32,383 nt of DNA from Pseudomonadota bacterium (GCA_021846025.1 JAJZDV010000019.1:1-32383); one strand, 5' to 3'; shown: positions 1-10,060, counted from the first letter of the stretch. Notes: generated by a model from the letters alone, not told the origin. Numbers and translations: made by a program.

Positions 1-86
1 AGTCGGCTGGCGTTCTCGATCTCCAGGCCCGTCGCCATTTCGAGCAACTGGGAGACGTGCATCGCTTTGAGATCGGACAAGTGCAT
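1..86 (-). CDS. rho: Transcription termination factor Rho, N-terminal fragment (truncated by window edge)
   Basis: Reverse complement from 86 reads MHLSDLKAMHVSQLLEMATGLEIENASRL, matching the conserved Rho N-terminus; lies downstream of trxA on the same strand. Confidence 0.9.
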   Translation of the reverse strand, partial: MHLSDLKAMHVSQLLEMATGLEIENASR

Positions 87-201
87 GGCAGGGGGCGAGA
101 CAAGAGGGGGAGGTGTGCGCCGGACCGTGCTCTGCGGCAGGGAGGTGACAATCGGATTCCGATCACCGGCCCTGTGCAGGCGCTCGTGGCAAGGCTGGAA
201 G

Positions 202-284
202 AAAAAAATTGGGGAGATGCAGCACGGAAAACGGTGCATCGGGCGCTTTTCGCGCCGGAGCAACCCAATGGATGCGGGTTGCTC
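202..284 (-). promoter_or_regulatory. Hairpin cluster in rho 5' leader (candidate attenuator or trxA terminator)
   Basis: On the minus strand: GAGCAACCC-N9-GGGTTGCTC (284-258), GGCGC-N5-GCGCC (256-242), GATGCA-N13-TGCATC (240-216), then TCCCCAA and T7 (208-202). Confidence 0.5.
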
Positions 285-337
285 GCGTCTTGCAAGAGTG
301 CAGGACAGAGATCTCTGCCCCACACAGCTGAGCGCGA

Positions 338-664
338 TTATATATTCGCGTCCAGGAAGGTTGTCAGTTGTGACTTCGACAGGGCGCCAACCTTGGTCGC
401 AGCCACTTCACCATTCTTGAACAGCATCAAGGTGGGAATGCCGCGAATGCCGTATTTCGCCGGGATGCTACGGTTCTCATCCACGTTCACCTTCATGATG
501 TTCAGACGACCCTGATACTCACCGGCGATCTCGTCGAGGATGGGCGCCACCATGCGGCAGGGACCGCACCATTCCGCCCAGTAGTCGATCAACACGGGGG
601 TCGCGGATTGGAGAACGTCGGTGTCGAAAGACGCATCGGTTGTTTGTTTGATGAGATCGCTCAT
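338..664 (-). CDS. trxA: Thioredoxin
   Basis: 108 aa ORF with the WCGPC active site ([20 protein letters not shown]) and thioredoxin C-terminal motifs ([15 protein letters not shown]). Confidence 0.97.
   Translation of the reverse strand: MSDLIKQTTDASFDTDVLQSATPVLIDYWAEWCGPCRMVAPILDEIAGEYQGRLNIMKVNVDENRSIPAKYGIRGIPTLMLFKNGEVAATKVGALSKSQLTTFLDANI
339..367 (-). promoter_or_regulatory. Candidate sigma70-type promoter for rho inside the trxA 3' end
   Basis: Minus strand CTGACA (367-362), 17-nt spacer, TATATA (344-339); an overlapping TATAAT lies at 342-337. Confidence 0.4.
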
Positions 665-3600
665 ATGAATTCCAGATCAGAAGGCGCCGACACGGACAGC
701 GAGGCGCAGCCATTGCACAGGTCGATTGACGGGCCAGAGCCGGCCAATGGCCTCTATTTAACCCCGAATTCACATTTCTGGCAGAACACGGCATGCCAAA
801 TTCGGTTCTGGTTGCGACAGATCAGCGTTTCGTCGACCGATTTGACCGTGATACTTCCCCAGGCAATGCACCAAGGACTGTTCCGCTCGGCATGGCTCGC
901 CTTGGCTCCTGCGGCCGCCGTCTTGCCCCAGTTGTTGACCGTGAACCAGATCCTGATGCTGCAGCGCTTGCAGCAGGCTCAACCATCGGCGGGGGGGACA
1001 GAGAACCTCGACCTGCAAGCTCTTGCACTGGCTCAGCGCTGGCAAGCCGGGAGCGATTTACCCAGGACCTACCGGGCAGCGACGCAGAGTGTCAGCCGTC
1101 TGGGACTGGCACGCGATGTCTTGCAATTACGCGAGCAATGGGCGCCACTCGTGCCGCTGGCGTCGGTTCCTGCAGGCGCCTCGGCCGGAACGCGCATGGC
1201 CAGCAAACCTGGCGTGTACGCCGAGGCGGCAGGCCGCGCGGATGATGGCGGGTGGATGCTGCACATGGCCTTGCAAGAGATGCCAACGGCCACCTGGTGG
1301 AAGGACGCCACGCAACTCGACACCTGGTGTGCGACCCAGCGCGGTGCCCTGGTTCTGGTGCTGACGGAAGAGCCGGAACCGCGCCTGCGTCGGCTGATGC
1401 AGATGGCGCAGGCGCGGAGCTTGCCGCTGTTGTGTCTGCAGGCCGGTTTCGGCCGGGGCTTTGGACCGGCGCTGGCGCGTGCCAGTGGCTGTTGTCCAGC
1501 GCACGGCGCGAGCTCGCCGCGTGGTGCGGGTTCAAGCGGTGCGCAGCGATGGAAGGATCGGCGCGATCAGCCACGCACTGCTGCCCCCGACATCGCAAGC
1601 GGTGTCTTGCCGTATCGCATGGCGCGCTTGCTGGCGCAGCGTTTGCTCTGGGGGCAGAGCGCAAAGTTGGACGATCAGGCACAAGCCATCGTCGGGCTGA
1701 TCCTGCGCCAACGGGCAGCACGACCGCAGTCGCGCATGGCCTTGATTGCGCTCGACCGTCGCCTCGTGCGTCGCGTCAACGCCTTGCTGACCCGCCTTGG
1801 CCTGTCAGTGCGCGACGAAGCCGGCTGGTTGCTCTCCACCACACGCGCAGCGGCCAGCCTGCAAGCCGTGTTCGAAGCGCTCGATGCGCAGGCCGGCAGC
1901 GATGCCTTGCTGGACGTGCTCAAACAGCCCCAAGTCGGCGCTGCAGCAGGTCTGGATGCGCAAGAACTGGAGAGGATGGAGGTGGATGTGCGCGCCGCGC
2001 GCCTGCGTGACATGCACGCTTGGCGGTCCTGGGCCTTGCAGCAGCAAGGCGCGGTCGCTGGACGGCACCAGCATGTGCTCGACTGGCTTGTGGAATGCCT
2101 GCGTGGCATGCGCAAACCGGGCAAGCAGCCGGTCGCGAGCTGGGCCGACGCCTTGTTGCAAACCTTGCGCAGCCTGGGTTTGGTGCAGGCCTGGAGCCAC
2201 GACGCCGCGGGCGCTCAAATCCTGGCGCTGCTGCAGGCACAGGCGCAGGATCGCAGCATGGCCCATGCCGTCCATGTGCAGCAGAGCGACTATCTCGTCT
2301 GGCTTCGCCTGACACTCGAAGCCGCCGTGTTTCGTCCAGAGCCCGATGCGGCCCAGGACGGGCTGCCCGTCCATGTGCTGGCTTTGCGCGACGCCTTGTT
2401 GCGCCCCTGGGATCTGTGCATCCTGGCCGGCGCGGACGCTGGCAATTGGCCTGCATGGCCGGAGGCGCCGGGTGGTCTCGGCGACCAGGCCTGCAGCCAG
2501 CTGGGCCTGCCGACACATGAAGAGCGACGCACCCAGGCCATTCAACGGGCTGTCCAACTCGTGATCGGTTGCCGCCGCCTGGTGGTGTTCGAATCGGCGT
2601 CGCGCCCGGATCACCCCGGCCCCAGTCCCTTGTTGCAACTGTGGCGCTGGGCCATGGGCCGTTTCGGCCAGGGGCAAGACATCTCGGTCCAACCCGGCCT
2701 TTGCACGGCTGATTTGCAAACCCTGGGAATCGAGCCGCGGCGCGTTCCCGCCGAGGTCATCGCTCCCCAGGCTCAGCCGACGGCTCCAGCCGACATTCCC
2801 TCACGCTGGTCGCCCAGCGCCTACGGTGATTTACGTGCCTGCCCGTACCGGTTTTTTGCACGCAGGGTGTTGCGCCTGGCCGAGGACGACGATCTGTTGC
2901 CCGACTTTTCCAAGCGCGACTTCGGCAACACCTTGCATCGCATCCTGGAGCAATTCCACCGGCAGCAGCCGGGACCGGATTTGACGACCCATCGTGACTT
3001 GCTCGACCGCATCGCGGCCCAGGCCTGGAGCAGCGCCGGCGCGCTGGCCGAGCCTTTTGCTGCAGCCTGGCCCGCCGTGCGCGACAACTATCTCGACTGG
3101 CTGCAAACCTGGCGGGCCCAGGGCTGGGAGACGCAGAGCGAAGAGCAGAGCCTGCGGCGCGTGATCGATGGCGACACCGACCCGGCTGACGCGGCGGCCC
3201 GTGAGGGCGACACGCTGCAACTCGAAGGGCGCGTCGACCGCATCGACCAGCGTGGCGTCGAGCGTTATGCGCTGGACTACAAGACCGGCGACCCGCAGGC
3301 GCTGAGGTCGCGCATGAAGCGTTACGCCGAAGACACCCAACTGCTGTGTTACGCGCTGTTGCTGGGTGCCGATACGCCGGATCCCGATGCCGGGCAGCCT
3401 GCGCCGATCGCGGCTGGCTATCTGGTGGTCTCGGAACGGCGCGATCCCGAACACCCCGATGCCGCGACCGAACTGGCCTGGGCGCCCGATGACTTGCGCG
3501 CGCAATCGGCGCAACTGTTGGCACAGATGCGCCGCGACTGGCGCGCCCTACGCGCAGGCCAGCCCATGCCTGCGCTTGGCGAGCCCCCCTTGTGCGATCA

Positions 3601-3688
3601 CTGCGAAGCACGCGGGCTGTGTCGGCGCGACCATCGACCGACGCCGCAATCCGCGGGCGTGCCGTTCACACGGGGCGAATCTGCATGA
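665..3688 (+). CDS. AddB-like PD-(D/E)XK nuclease / inactivated helicase subunit of a double-strand break repair complex
   Basis: Long ORF (open from 608); C-terminal nuclease signature [10 protein letters not shown]...YALDYKTGD plus Fe-S type cysteines ([10 protein letters not shown] ... [10 protein letters not shown]). Adjacent to the AddA-like helicase with ATGA overlap. Start codon uncertain. Confidence 0.85.
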   Translation: MNSRSEGADTDSEAQPLHRSIDGPEPANGLYLTPNSHFWQNTACQIRFWLRQISVSSTDLTVILPQAMHQGLFRSAWLALAPAAAVLPQLLTVNQILMLQRLQQAQPSAGGTENLDLQALALAQRWQAGSDLPRTYRAATQSVSRLGLARDVLQLREQWAPLVPLASVPAGASAGTRMASKPGVYAEAAGRADDGGWMLHMALQEMPTATWWKDATQLDTWCATQRGALVLVLTEEPEPRLRRLMQMAQARSLPLLCLQAGFGRGFGPALARASGCCPAHGASSPRGAGSSGAQRWKDRRDQPRTAAPDIASGVLPYRMARLLAQRLLWGQSAKLDDQAQAIVGLILRQRAARPQSRMALIALDRRLVRRVNALLTRLGLSVRDEAGWLLSTTRAAASLQAVFEALDAQAGSDALLDVLKQPQVGAAAGLDAQELERMEVDVRAARLRDMHAWRSWALQQQGAVAGRHQHVLDWLVECLRGMRKPGKQPVASWADALLQTLRSLGLVQAWSHDAAGAQILALLQAQAQDRSMAHAVHVQQSDYLVWLRLTLEAAVFRPEPDAAQDGLPVHVLALRDALLRPWDLCILAGADAGNWPAWPEAPGGLGDQACSQLGLPTHEERRTQAIQRAVQLVIGCRRLVVFESASRPDHPGPSPLLQLWRWAMGRFGQGQDISVQPGLCTADLQTLGIEPRRVPAEVIAPQAQPTAPADIPSRWSPSAYGDLRACPYRFFARRVLRLAEDDDLLPDFSKRDFGNTLHRILEQFHRQQPGPDLTTHRDLLDRIAAQAWSSAGALAEPFAAAWPAVRDNYLDWLQTWRAQGWETQSEEQSLRRVIDGDTDPADAAAREGDTLQLEGRVDRIDQRGVERYALDYKTGDPQALRSRMKRYAEDTQLLCYALLLGADTPDPDAGQPAPIAAGYLVVSERRDPEHPDAATELAWAPDDLRAQSAQLLAQMRRDWRALRAGQPMPALGEPPLCDHCEARGLCRRDHRPTPQSAGVPFTRGESA

Positions 3689-6600
3689 GCGCTCCGGCCT
3701 ACGCTGCGCAACTCCCGGACCAGGACCTGGCCGCTCCGGTCACGCCTGAAACCTATGTTCGCCTGGCCTGCGACCCTGCGGCCTGCGTGGTGGTGCGCGC
3801 CTGCGCCGGTGCCGGCAAGACCTGGCTGCTGGTTGCGCGGTTGGCCCGCTGCCTGCTGGATGGCTGCGCCCCGCAAGACGTTCTGGCCATCACCTTCACC
3901 CGCAAGGCGGCGGCAGAAATGCAACAGCGCCTGCTGGAGCTGCTGCAAGGATGGAGCCGGCTCGACGATGCGGCGCTGGCCGCCGAGTTGGCGCATCGCG
4001 GTCTGCCGCGTGCCGATGCCGTCGTGCTGCAGCGGGCACGCTCGCTCTATCCCACGGTGCTCGCTGGGGGCACGCAGGCCACGGTGTCCACGTTTCACGG
4101 CTGGTTTGCGCAACTGCTGCGTGCCGCGCCTTTGCGTTTTGGCATTCCCCTCCATTTCGAGCTGATCGAGAACGACAAGCCCTGGATCGAGCGAGCCTGG
4201 CGCATGCTGTTCGACAAGCTGCAAGTCGAGCCGGAGCTGCGCGCCGATTACCACGCTCTGGTGGCAAGAACCGGGCGCAGCACGGCGGCTCAACTCATGG
4301 AACTGGTCCTGCAGCGACGCGGCGAATTCGTGCTCGCCGCCCAGGTCGGCACCCTGGCGCAGGGACTGGACGCGGCTGAGCCCGAAAGTTGGCCGGCCTG
4401 GCGCACGCGCAACCTGACCGAATTGCGGCTGTGGGCGCAGGCATGGGGTGCCTGCGGCGGCGCGCATGCGCGCGAGGCGTTGCCCCATTTGCAGGCCGCG
4501 CTCGACACCCGTGACGCGCAAGCGCTCGGAGCTTTGTTGCGCAAAGTCATGCTCACGGCTCTGGGGGAGCCACGCTCGGCGCGCACCCTGGTGACCAAGG
4601 CGGTGCAGCTCGAGCTGCGCAGGCTTGGTCTGCAAGACGACCCCGTGGGCCGCTGGGACACGCTGGCGAGCGACTGCCTGAGCGTGGTGCAGGCGCACGA
4701 CGCGCTCGACATCGAAACCATTCACGCCTGGGCCTTGCGCCTGGGGGCGCAATTGTTGGGCTGCTACGAGCAGTTGAAGGCCGAGGGTGGCCTGCTCGAC
4801 TTCAGCGACCTGGAGTTGCACGCCCGCACCCTGCTGGCCGATGCCGAGGTCTCGGCCTGGGTGCAGACCCGGCTCGATCGCCGCTACCGTCAGGTGCTGA
4901 TCGACGAGTTTCAGGACACCAACCCGGTGCAGTGGCAGGCCCTGCAGGCGTGGCTGTCGGCCTACGCCGGCGACGCGCAGCGTCCTTCGGTGTTCCTCGT
5001 TGGCGATGACAAGCAGTCGATCTACCGCTTCCGCCGCGCCGATCCGCAGGTGTTCGAGGCCGCGGCCAACTTTTTGCGTCAAGGCTTTGGTGCCGTGTTG
5101 CTGTCGGCGCAGCACACCCGCAGGCTGTCGCTCGCCGTGGTGGATTGGGTCAATGCGGTCTTTGCCCAGGCTCCCGCCATGGCCTTCGTCGCGCACACGA
5201 CCGAGAGCCGGGTGCGGGGCCTGACCGCCTTGCTGCCCGCGCTCGCCACCGACGCCGACGTCGCGACGATGGCCACCACGTCGGCACAGATCGTGGAAAC
5301 GGCTCTGCGCGTGCGCGACACCCTGACCGAGCCCGATGAGGATGCCGAGATCGGCAAGGTCGAGCAGGACGCCCAGCGCGTGGCTGCACTGCTGCGCGAG
5401 CTGATGCGGCGCCCCTGCGTGGAAGACGCCGATGGCCACTTGCGCCCGGCCAGGCCGGGCGATGTGCTGCTGCTGCTGCGCAAGCGCAAGGGCCGCATGG
5501 ATCTGTACCTGCGGGCCTTGCTCGCGGCCGGCATTCCCGCCGCTGCAGGCGACAGCGAGGCCAGTCTGCTCGACACCATCGAAGCCCAGGATTTGCTGGC
5601 TTTGCTCGGCGTGCTGGTGTCAGCCGGCGGCAACCTGGATTTGGCGCAAGTGCTCAAGTCGCCCATCGTCGGACTGACGGATGACGATTTGCTCACGCTG
5701 GCCCGTTGCGCGCGCGAAACCCGGCAGAGCTGGTGGCAAGCCGCGCGAGCCCTGGTCGAGCGCGGCGAGGCCATGCCCGCGTTGCGCCGCTTCATGAATC
5801 TGGCCGAGGGTTGGAAGGCCTTGCTCGGCACCCTGCCGCCGCACGACCTGCTCGACCGCATCGTCGCCGAAGGTCAGCTGCACCAGCGCTACGCCCAGGC
5901 CGTGCCGGCGACCATGCGGGCGCAGAGCCTGGCGCTGATCGACGCCTTTGTGCATCTCGCGCTGGATCTGGATGGTGGCCGCTTTCTCACACCCTACGCC
6001 TTCGTGCGCCAGCTCAAACGTGGCCTGGCCCGGGCGCCTCTGCCCGAACTGCACACGCAGGCGCACCTCCAGGCGCATGCCGAACAGCGGCCACCTCGCG
6101 TGGAAGCGGGAGAGGCCCGGGACGGCCAGGCGGTGACACAGGGCGTGGTCCGCCTGTCCACCATTCACGGCGCGAAGGGCTTGGAGGCCAATATTGTCAT
6201 CCTGGCCGATGCCGATTCGCGCCCAGCTGCCAGCGGCCCGTCGGTGCTGCTGCATTGGCCGGCTGATCAGACCCACCCGTTGCATTTTTCCTTGCAGCTG
6301 TCGTCCAGACGTCTGCACCCGGCCCAGCAGCAGTTGGTGCACGCCGAGTTGGAAGCTGCCGAGCGCGAAGACTGGAATCTGCTTTATGTGGCCATGACGC
6401 GCGCGCGTCAGCAACTCTGGGTCACCCGCCTGCCGATGCGTGGCCAGGCCCTTTGGAGCCAGCGCTTGGGCATGCTGGTGGGCACGGCTCGTGCCTCCGT
6501 GGCCGATGCACTGTCCGCGCTGCCGCCGGGCGCAGTGCCGGACGCCATCGCGTCGCCGGCCCCAGCCACTTCGCCTGCGGCACCCCTCGACATCCCCTGG

Positions 6601-7191
6601 TTGCGGCGTGAGCAAGGCACCTCAGCGGCAAGCCCGGCTCAAGCCGCCGCGGCCGAGATGCGCGCCACACGCATCGGTACAGCCTTGCATGCCTTGCTGC
6701 AGTCCGCCAGTGCCACGGCCCGGCCCGATGCCGTGATCGAGGGCTTGGATGCACCAGGCGTTGCGCTGCAACTCGGGCTGGACACTGGCGAGGCACTGGC
6801 CGCCATGCACGCGGCCCTGCGCATCCTGCGCTCGCCACAGGCCCGCATGTTCTTTGATGCGACGCGCATCCGCTGGGTGCGCAACGAGGTGGAGGTGGCG
6901 TGGAATGCGCAGACCGCAGGCGAAAGCGGCTGGGGGCGCATCGACCGTCTGGTCGAGCTCGATGATGCCGTCTGGGTGCTGGACTACAAGCTCGCTGCCA
7001 GCACGTTGCAAACCGAGCACTTCGCTCCCATCCTCGCCCGCTATGCCCAGGCCTGTGCCAGCCTGCGCCCCGGCAAGCGGGTGCGCGTGGCGCTGATTGC
7101 GGGCGACGGCTCGGTACGGGAATGGCCTGTGCCCGAGGCCGTCAGCGCGCTGCCGTCTGAGCCAGCGCCGGGCGCAGAGGGGCCGTGGTGA
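3685..7191 (+). CDS. AddA-like UvrD/RecB-family helicase-nuclease
   Basis: Walker A ACAGAGKTWLL, AITFTRKAAAEM, DEFQDTNPVQW, GDDKQSIYRFRRADP, LSTIHGAKGLE, YVAMTRARQQLW and C-terminal GRIDRLVELDDAVWVLDYK; start from the ATGA overlap at 3685. Confidence 0.92.
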   Translation: MSAPAYAAQLPDQDLAAPVTPETYVRLACDPAACVVVRACAGAGKTWLLVARLARCLLDGCAPQDVLAITFTRKAAAEMQQRLLELLQGWSRLDDAALAAELAHRGLPRADAVVLQRARSLYPTVLAGGTQATVSTFHGWFAQLLRAAPLRFGIPLHFELIENDKPWIERAWRMLFDKLQVEPELRADYHALVARTGRSTAAQLMELVLQRRGEFVLAAQVGTLAQGLDAAEPESWPAWRTRNLTELRLWAQAWGACGGAHAREALPHLQAALDTRDAQALGALLRKVMLTALGEPRSARTLVTKAVQLELRRLGLQDDPVGRWDTLASDCLSVVQAHDALDIETIHAWALRLGAQLLGCYEQLKAEGGLLDFSDLELHARTLLADAEVSAWVQTRLDRRYRQVLIDEFQDTNPVQWQALQAWLSAYAGDAQRPSVFLVGDDKQSIYRFRRADPQVFEAAANFLRQGFGAVLLSAQHTRRLSLAVVDWVNAVFAQAPAMAFVAHTTESRVRGLTALLPALATDADVATMATTSAQIVETALRVRDTLTEPDEDAEIGKVEQDAQRVAALLRELMRRPCVEDADGHLRPARPGDVLLLLRKRKGRMDLYLRALLAAGIPAAAGDSEASLLDTIEAQDLLALLGVLVSAGGNLDLAQVLKSPIVGLTDDDLLTLARCARETRQSWWQAARALVERGEAMPALRRFMNLAEGWKALLGTLPPHDLLDRIVAEGQLHQRYAQAVPATMRAQSLALIDAFVHLALDLDGGRFLTPYAFVRQLKRGLARAPLPELHTQAHLQAHAEQRPPRVEAGEARDGQAVTQGVVRLSTIHGAKGLEANIVILADADSRPAASGPSVLLHWPADQTHPLHFSLQLSSRRLHPAQQQLVHAELEAAEREDWNLLYVAMTRARQQLWVTRLPMRGQALWSQRLGMLVGTARASVADALSALPPGAVPDAIASPAPATSPAAPLDIPWLRREQGTSAASPAQAAAAEMRATRIGTALHALLQSASATARPDAVIEGLDAPGVALQLGLDTGEALAAMHAALRILRSPQARMFFDATRIRWVRNEVEVAWNAQTAGESGWGRIDRLVELDDAVWVLDYKLAASTLQTEHFAPILARYAQACASLRPGKRVRVALIAGDGSVREWPVPEAVSALPSEPAPGAEGPW

Positions 7192-7966
7192 CGGGAACGC
7201 CGGCCTTGCTGGCATCCGCTTCGCCCAGCAGCACGCACATGTGCACACGCAGTGCCGTCATTTGCCGCTGCAGCTGTTTGCGCATGAACCATGGCCCCAA
7301 CAACGGCGGTAGCCAGGTGAGCGGGTGCAGTTGCGCGGTGTAATGCACCGCGCTGCCGCCGGACTGCGCGCTGACCTCGGCGCGGCCTTGCGAATCCAGA
7401 TTGCCGTGGGTCGTGAACCACGTTGCCACATGGCCGCGTAAGGTGATCTGCAGCGTACTGCGCAGGGTCACCCAAAACGGCATGATGCCGCCGCGCCCCA
7501 CCTGCAGGACCTGCAGGCTGTCGCCATCGGCCGCGAGCACTTCGCTGCGTTCCAGGCCTGGGAGGTAGCTCGCCATTGCGTTGTAATCGGTCATGGCTTC
7601 CCAGGCTATCTGCACCGGCACGGGTGCAAAAAGGCGCACGTCCATAGCGAAGGTTCCGGGCCGTGCAGCCGACGCGAGCCGCAGTTGCAAGGGATCGCGC
7701 TGAAGCATGGCGCGGCAACGCGCGATGGCAGCCGAAGCGTTCGTCGATGCGCGACCCGGGTCTGACGCGGGTGCTTGAAGCCGTGCCGGTGGGTTGTCGC
7801 CTTGGGGCAGCGCCTGCGGCACGGTGGGGATGGAAGCGGCAGGGGTTGCAGACGGCGTTGCCGCATCAGCCGGCAAGCAGGCCGAGGCAAGGCAGCACAG
7901 TGCAACCGCCAAGGTTCTTGAAGCGTGCGGTGGTGCCTTGTCGGGCCGGGAATGAAGGCGTGGCAT
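7142..7966 (-). CDS. Putative exported SRPBCC/START-like (polyketide cyclase-type) protein
   Basis: ORF open from 8083; start chosen at 7966 so that it lies outside ffs. N-terminal hydrophobic signal-like segment (RTLAVALCCLASACLPADA) and SRPBCC-like core (VPVQIAWEAMTDYNAMASYLPGLERSEVLA). Confidence 0.65.
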   Translation of the reverse strand: MPRLHSRPDKAPPHASRTLAVALCCLASACLPADAATPSATPAASIPTVPQALPQGDNPPARLQAPASDPGRASTNASAAIARCRAMLQRDPLQLRLASAARPGTFAMDVRLFAPVPVQIAWEAMTDYNAMASYLPGLERSEVLAADGDSLQVLQVGRGGIMPFWVTLRSTLQITLRGHVATWFTTHGNLDSQGRAEVSAQSGGSAVHYTAQLHPLTWLPPLLGPWFMRKQLQRQMTALRVHMCVLLGEADASKAGVPVTTAPLRPALAQTAAR

Positions 7967-8055
7967 GCGCCGCATTGTGCGCGGTCTTGTGCGCAACTTG
8001 GCGCGGAGGCAGCTACGCCGGGCTGTGGCGTCATGGCGCAAAGAGCAAAGGTTGA

Positions 8056-8150
8056 CGAGCCGTTCCCCCGGCACTTGCAGCAAACGGCTGTGGCTGCTCC
8101 GTTCCCGGCCTGACCAGGTTCACCGCGCCGCAATGCGGGGCGGCCCGTCA
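8056..8150 (-). ncRNA. ffs: Signal recognition particle RNA (4.5S, small bacterial type)
   Basis: Minus strand contains GGTGAACCTGGTCAGGCCGGGAACGGAGCAGCCACAGCC...AGTGCCGGGGG, the SRP RNA core with GGAA tetraloop and AGCAGCC loop. The ends GACGGGCC/GGCTCGTC are consistent with the terminal helix. Confidence 0.9.
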
Positions 8151-8156
8151 GCGAAC

Positions 8157-8162
8157 ATTGTA
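8157..8162 (-). promoter_or_regulatory. Candidate -10 element for ffs
   Basis: TACAAT on the minus strand 7 nt upstream of the predicted ffs 5' end (~8150); no convincing -35 seen. Confidence 0.4.
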
Positions 8163-8216
8163 GGCGGGCCGGTCGAGGGGAGGCCCTTGTGCCGGTCCGC
8201 ACGGGTTTGCGCCCTC

Positions 8217-8222
8217 TACAAT
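8217..8222 (+). promoter_or_regulatory. Candidate -10 element for dnaX
   Basis: TACAAT 7 nt before the dnaX ATG (8230); no convincing -35 seen. Confidence 0.35.
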
Positions 8223-8229
8223 CCGCTCC

Positions 8230-9996
8230 ATGTCCAGTACCGTGCTGGCGCGGAAATGGCGCCCTAAAACCTTCTCCACCCTGATTGGCCAGGACCATGT
8301 GGTGCGCGCCCTGACCCATGCGCTGGAACAACGCCGGCTGCACCATGCCTACCTGTTCACCGGCACCCGTGGCGTGGGCAAAACCACCATCGCCCGCATT
8401 CTGGCGAAGTCGCTCAACTGCACCGGTGCGGACGGGCAGGGTGGCATCACGGCAGAGCCCTGCGGCGTCTGCCAGGCCTGCACCGAGATCGACGCCGGCC
8501 GCTTTGTCGACTACATCGAACTCGACGCCGCCTCGAACCGCGGCGTGGATGACATGACCCGGCTGTTGGAGCAGGCTGCCTACAAACCCACTTCGGGGCG
8601 CTTCAAGGTCTACATGATCGACGAGGTGCACATGCTTTCCAACCACGCGTTCAACGCCATGTTGAAAACACTGGAAGAGCCGCCCGAGACGGTGAAATTC
8701 GTGCTGGCCACCACCGACCCGCAAAAAGTACCGGTCACTGTGCTCAGCCGCTGCCTGCAGTTCAGCCTCAAGTCGATGCTGCCGGCGGCGATTGCCGGGC
8801 ATCTGCAACGGGTGCTGCAGGCCGAAGGTGTCAGCAGCGAGCCGCAGGCTCTGCAGGCCATCGGCCGCGCCGCGCGTGGCTCGATGCGCGATGCCCTGTC
8901 GCTCACCGATCAGGCCATCGCCTACAGTGCCGGCGACATCACCGCCGATGCGGTGCGCGAGATGCTGGGTGCGGTGGACGCCGGCTACTTGTTTGATCTG
9001 CTGCGCGCCCTGGCTGCGGCTGATGGTGCTGCCATGCTGCAGCGGGCTGACGGCATGGATGCACGCGGCTTGTCTTTCCCCGCCGCGCTGGAGGAACTGG
9101 CCTCGCTGCTGCAGCGCATCGCCGTGGTGCAAGTGGTGCCACAGGCGCTGGATGCGTCAGACCATGACGGCGCCGCGTTGCGCGAATTGGCCGGGTCCTT
9201 GAGCCCGGAACTCGTGCAACTGGCCTACAGCATGGTGTTGCATGGTCGGGGCGAACTGGCGCTGGCGCCGGACGAACATGCCGGTTTTTGCATGGTGCTG
9301 CTGCGCCTGCTGGCCTTCGCGCCAGTGAGCACCCAGGGTGCCGATCCGGCTACCGGCCAGGGCAACCCGAGCCGTGCGGCTGTGGCGGCAAACGCGGATG
9401 GCCCGTCCACTGGCGCAGTGGCAGCTCCTTTTGCTGCCGCCGCCGCAGCCGTCGTGCTTCCCCGAACTGAGGCCCGCGCCGAACGGGCCACAGCCGGGCA
9501 CGCCGTCGCCGCAACGCCGGTGCCGTCGATGCCGCGTGCAACTGCTGCGCTGCCAGCATCGGAGCCGCCGTCAAGGCCCGCAGCGGCGCTTGACGAAGCC
9601 TGCAGCCAGCCGTTCCCGGGCCCCGAGGTCGATTGGCCAAGCCTGGCCCAGCGCCTGGAGGTGATTGCTCTGGCACGCAGTCTCGCCTTGCAAAGCCAGT
9701 GGATGGGCGCCGAGGGCGACTGCTGGACCCTGCGCGTGCCCAGCGAACAATTCACCCGTGCCGGCGCGCTGGACAAACTGCAGGCCGTGCTGAGCGCGAC
9801 CGTGGGCCGGCCCATCAGCCTGCGCATCGAGGTGGGTTCGGTGCTCGACAGCGCCAGCCTGCGCGCCGCCGCCGCTCGGGCGCAGCGGCAGCATGAGGCC
9901 GAGACCAGCATCGCCGCAGACCCGCTGGTGCGCCAGTTGATGCAAGACCTGGACGCACAGATCGTGCCTGGGTCGGTCCGTCCGCTCGACGCCTGA
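8230..9996 (+). CDS. dnaX: DNA polymerase III subunits gamma/tau
   Basis: [51 protein letters not shown], zinc module [35 protein letters not shown]; Ala-rich linker and C-terminal domain. Confidence 0.97.
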   Translation: MSSTVLARKWRPKTFSTLIGQDHVVRALTHALEQRRLHHAYLFTGTRGVGKTTIARILAKSLNCTGADGQGGITAEPCGVCQACTEIDAGRFVDYIELDAASNRGVDDMTRLLEQAAYKPTSGRFKVYMIDEVHMLSNHAFNAMLKTLEEPPETVKFVLATTDPQKVPVTVLSRCLQFSLKSMLPAAIAGHLQRVLQAEGVSSEPQALQAIGRAARGSMRDALSLTDQAIAYSAGDITADAVREMLGAVDAGYLFDLLRALAAADGAAMLQRADGMDARGLSFPAALEELASLLQRIAVVQVVPQALDASDHDGAALRELAGSLSPELVQLAYSMVLHGRGELALAPDEHAGFCMVLLRLLAFAPVSTQGADPATGQGNPSRAAVAANADGPSTGAVAAPFAAAAAAVVLPRTEARAERATAGHAVAATPVPSMPRATAALPASEPPSRPAAALDEACSQPFPGPEVDWPSLAQRLEVIALARSLALQSQWMGAEGDCWTLRVPSEQFTRAGALDKLQAVLSATVGRPISLRIEVGSVLDSASLRAAAARAQRQHEAETSIAADPLVRQLMQDLDAQIVPGSVRPLDA

Positions 9997-10060
9997 GCCA
10001 GCCATCCTTTCACTCCCGCTCCCCCCTTCCAGCATCCAAGACCCAACGAGGACCCAACCC

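Noticed and set aside
57-515. Plus-strand ORFs over the rho leader and trxA 3' end
   Set aside because: Low-complexity translation with no family resemblance, antisense to trxA; the region is better explained as the rho leader.
3598-5439. 613-aa minus-strand ORF antisense to the AddA-like gene
   Set aside because: Mirror ORF in GC-rich coding DNA; no domain recognised.
8729-8740. A-run in dnaX (CCGCAAAAAGTA) as a tau/gamma programmed frameshift site
   Set aside because: Encodes the conserved DPQKVPV motif near the N-terminal AAA+ core. It is not an A-AAA-AAG heptamer in the right frame or position, and no downstream stem was identified.
9300-9600. Ala/Pro-rich stretch as a possible frameshift or insertion in dnaX
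   Set aside because: Consistent with the variable linker of the tau subunit; the frame stays open and the C-terminal domain follows.
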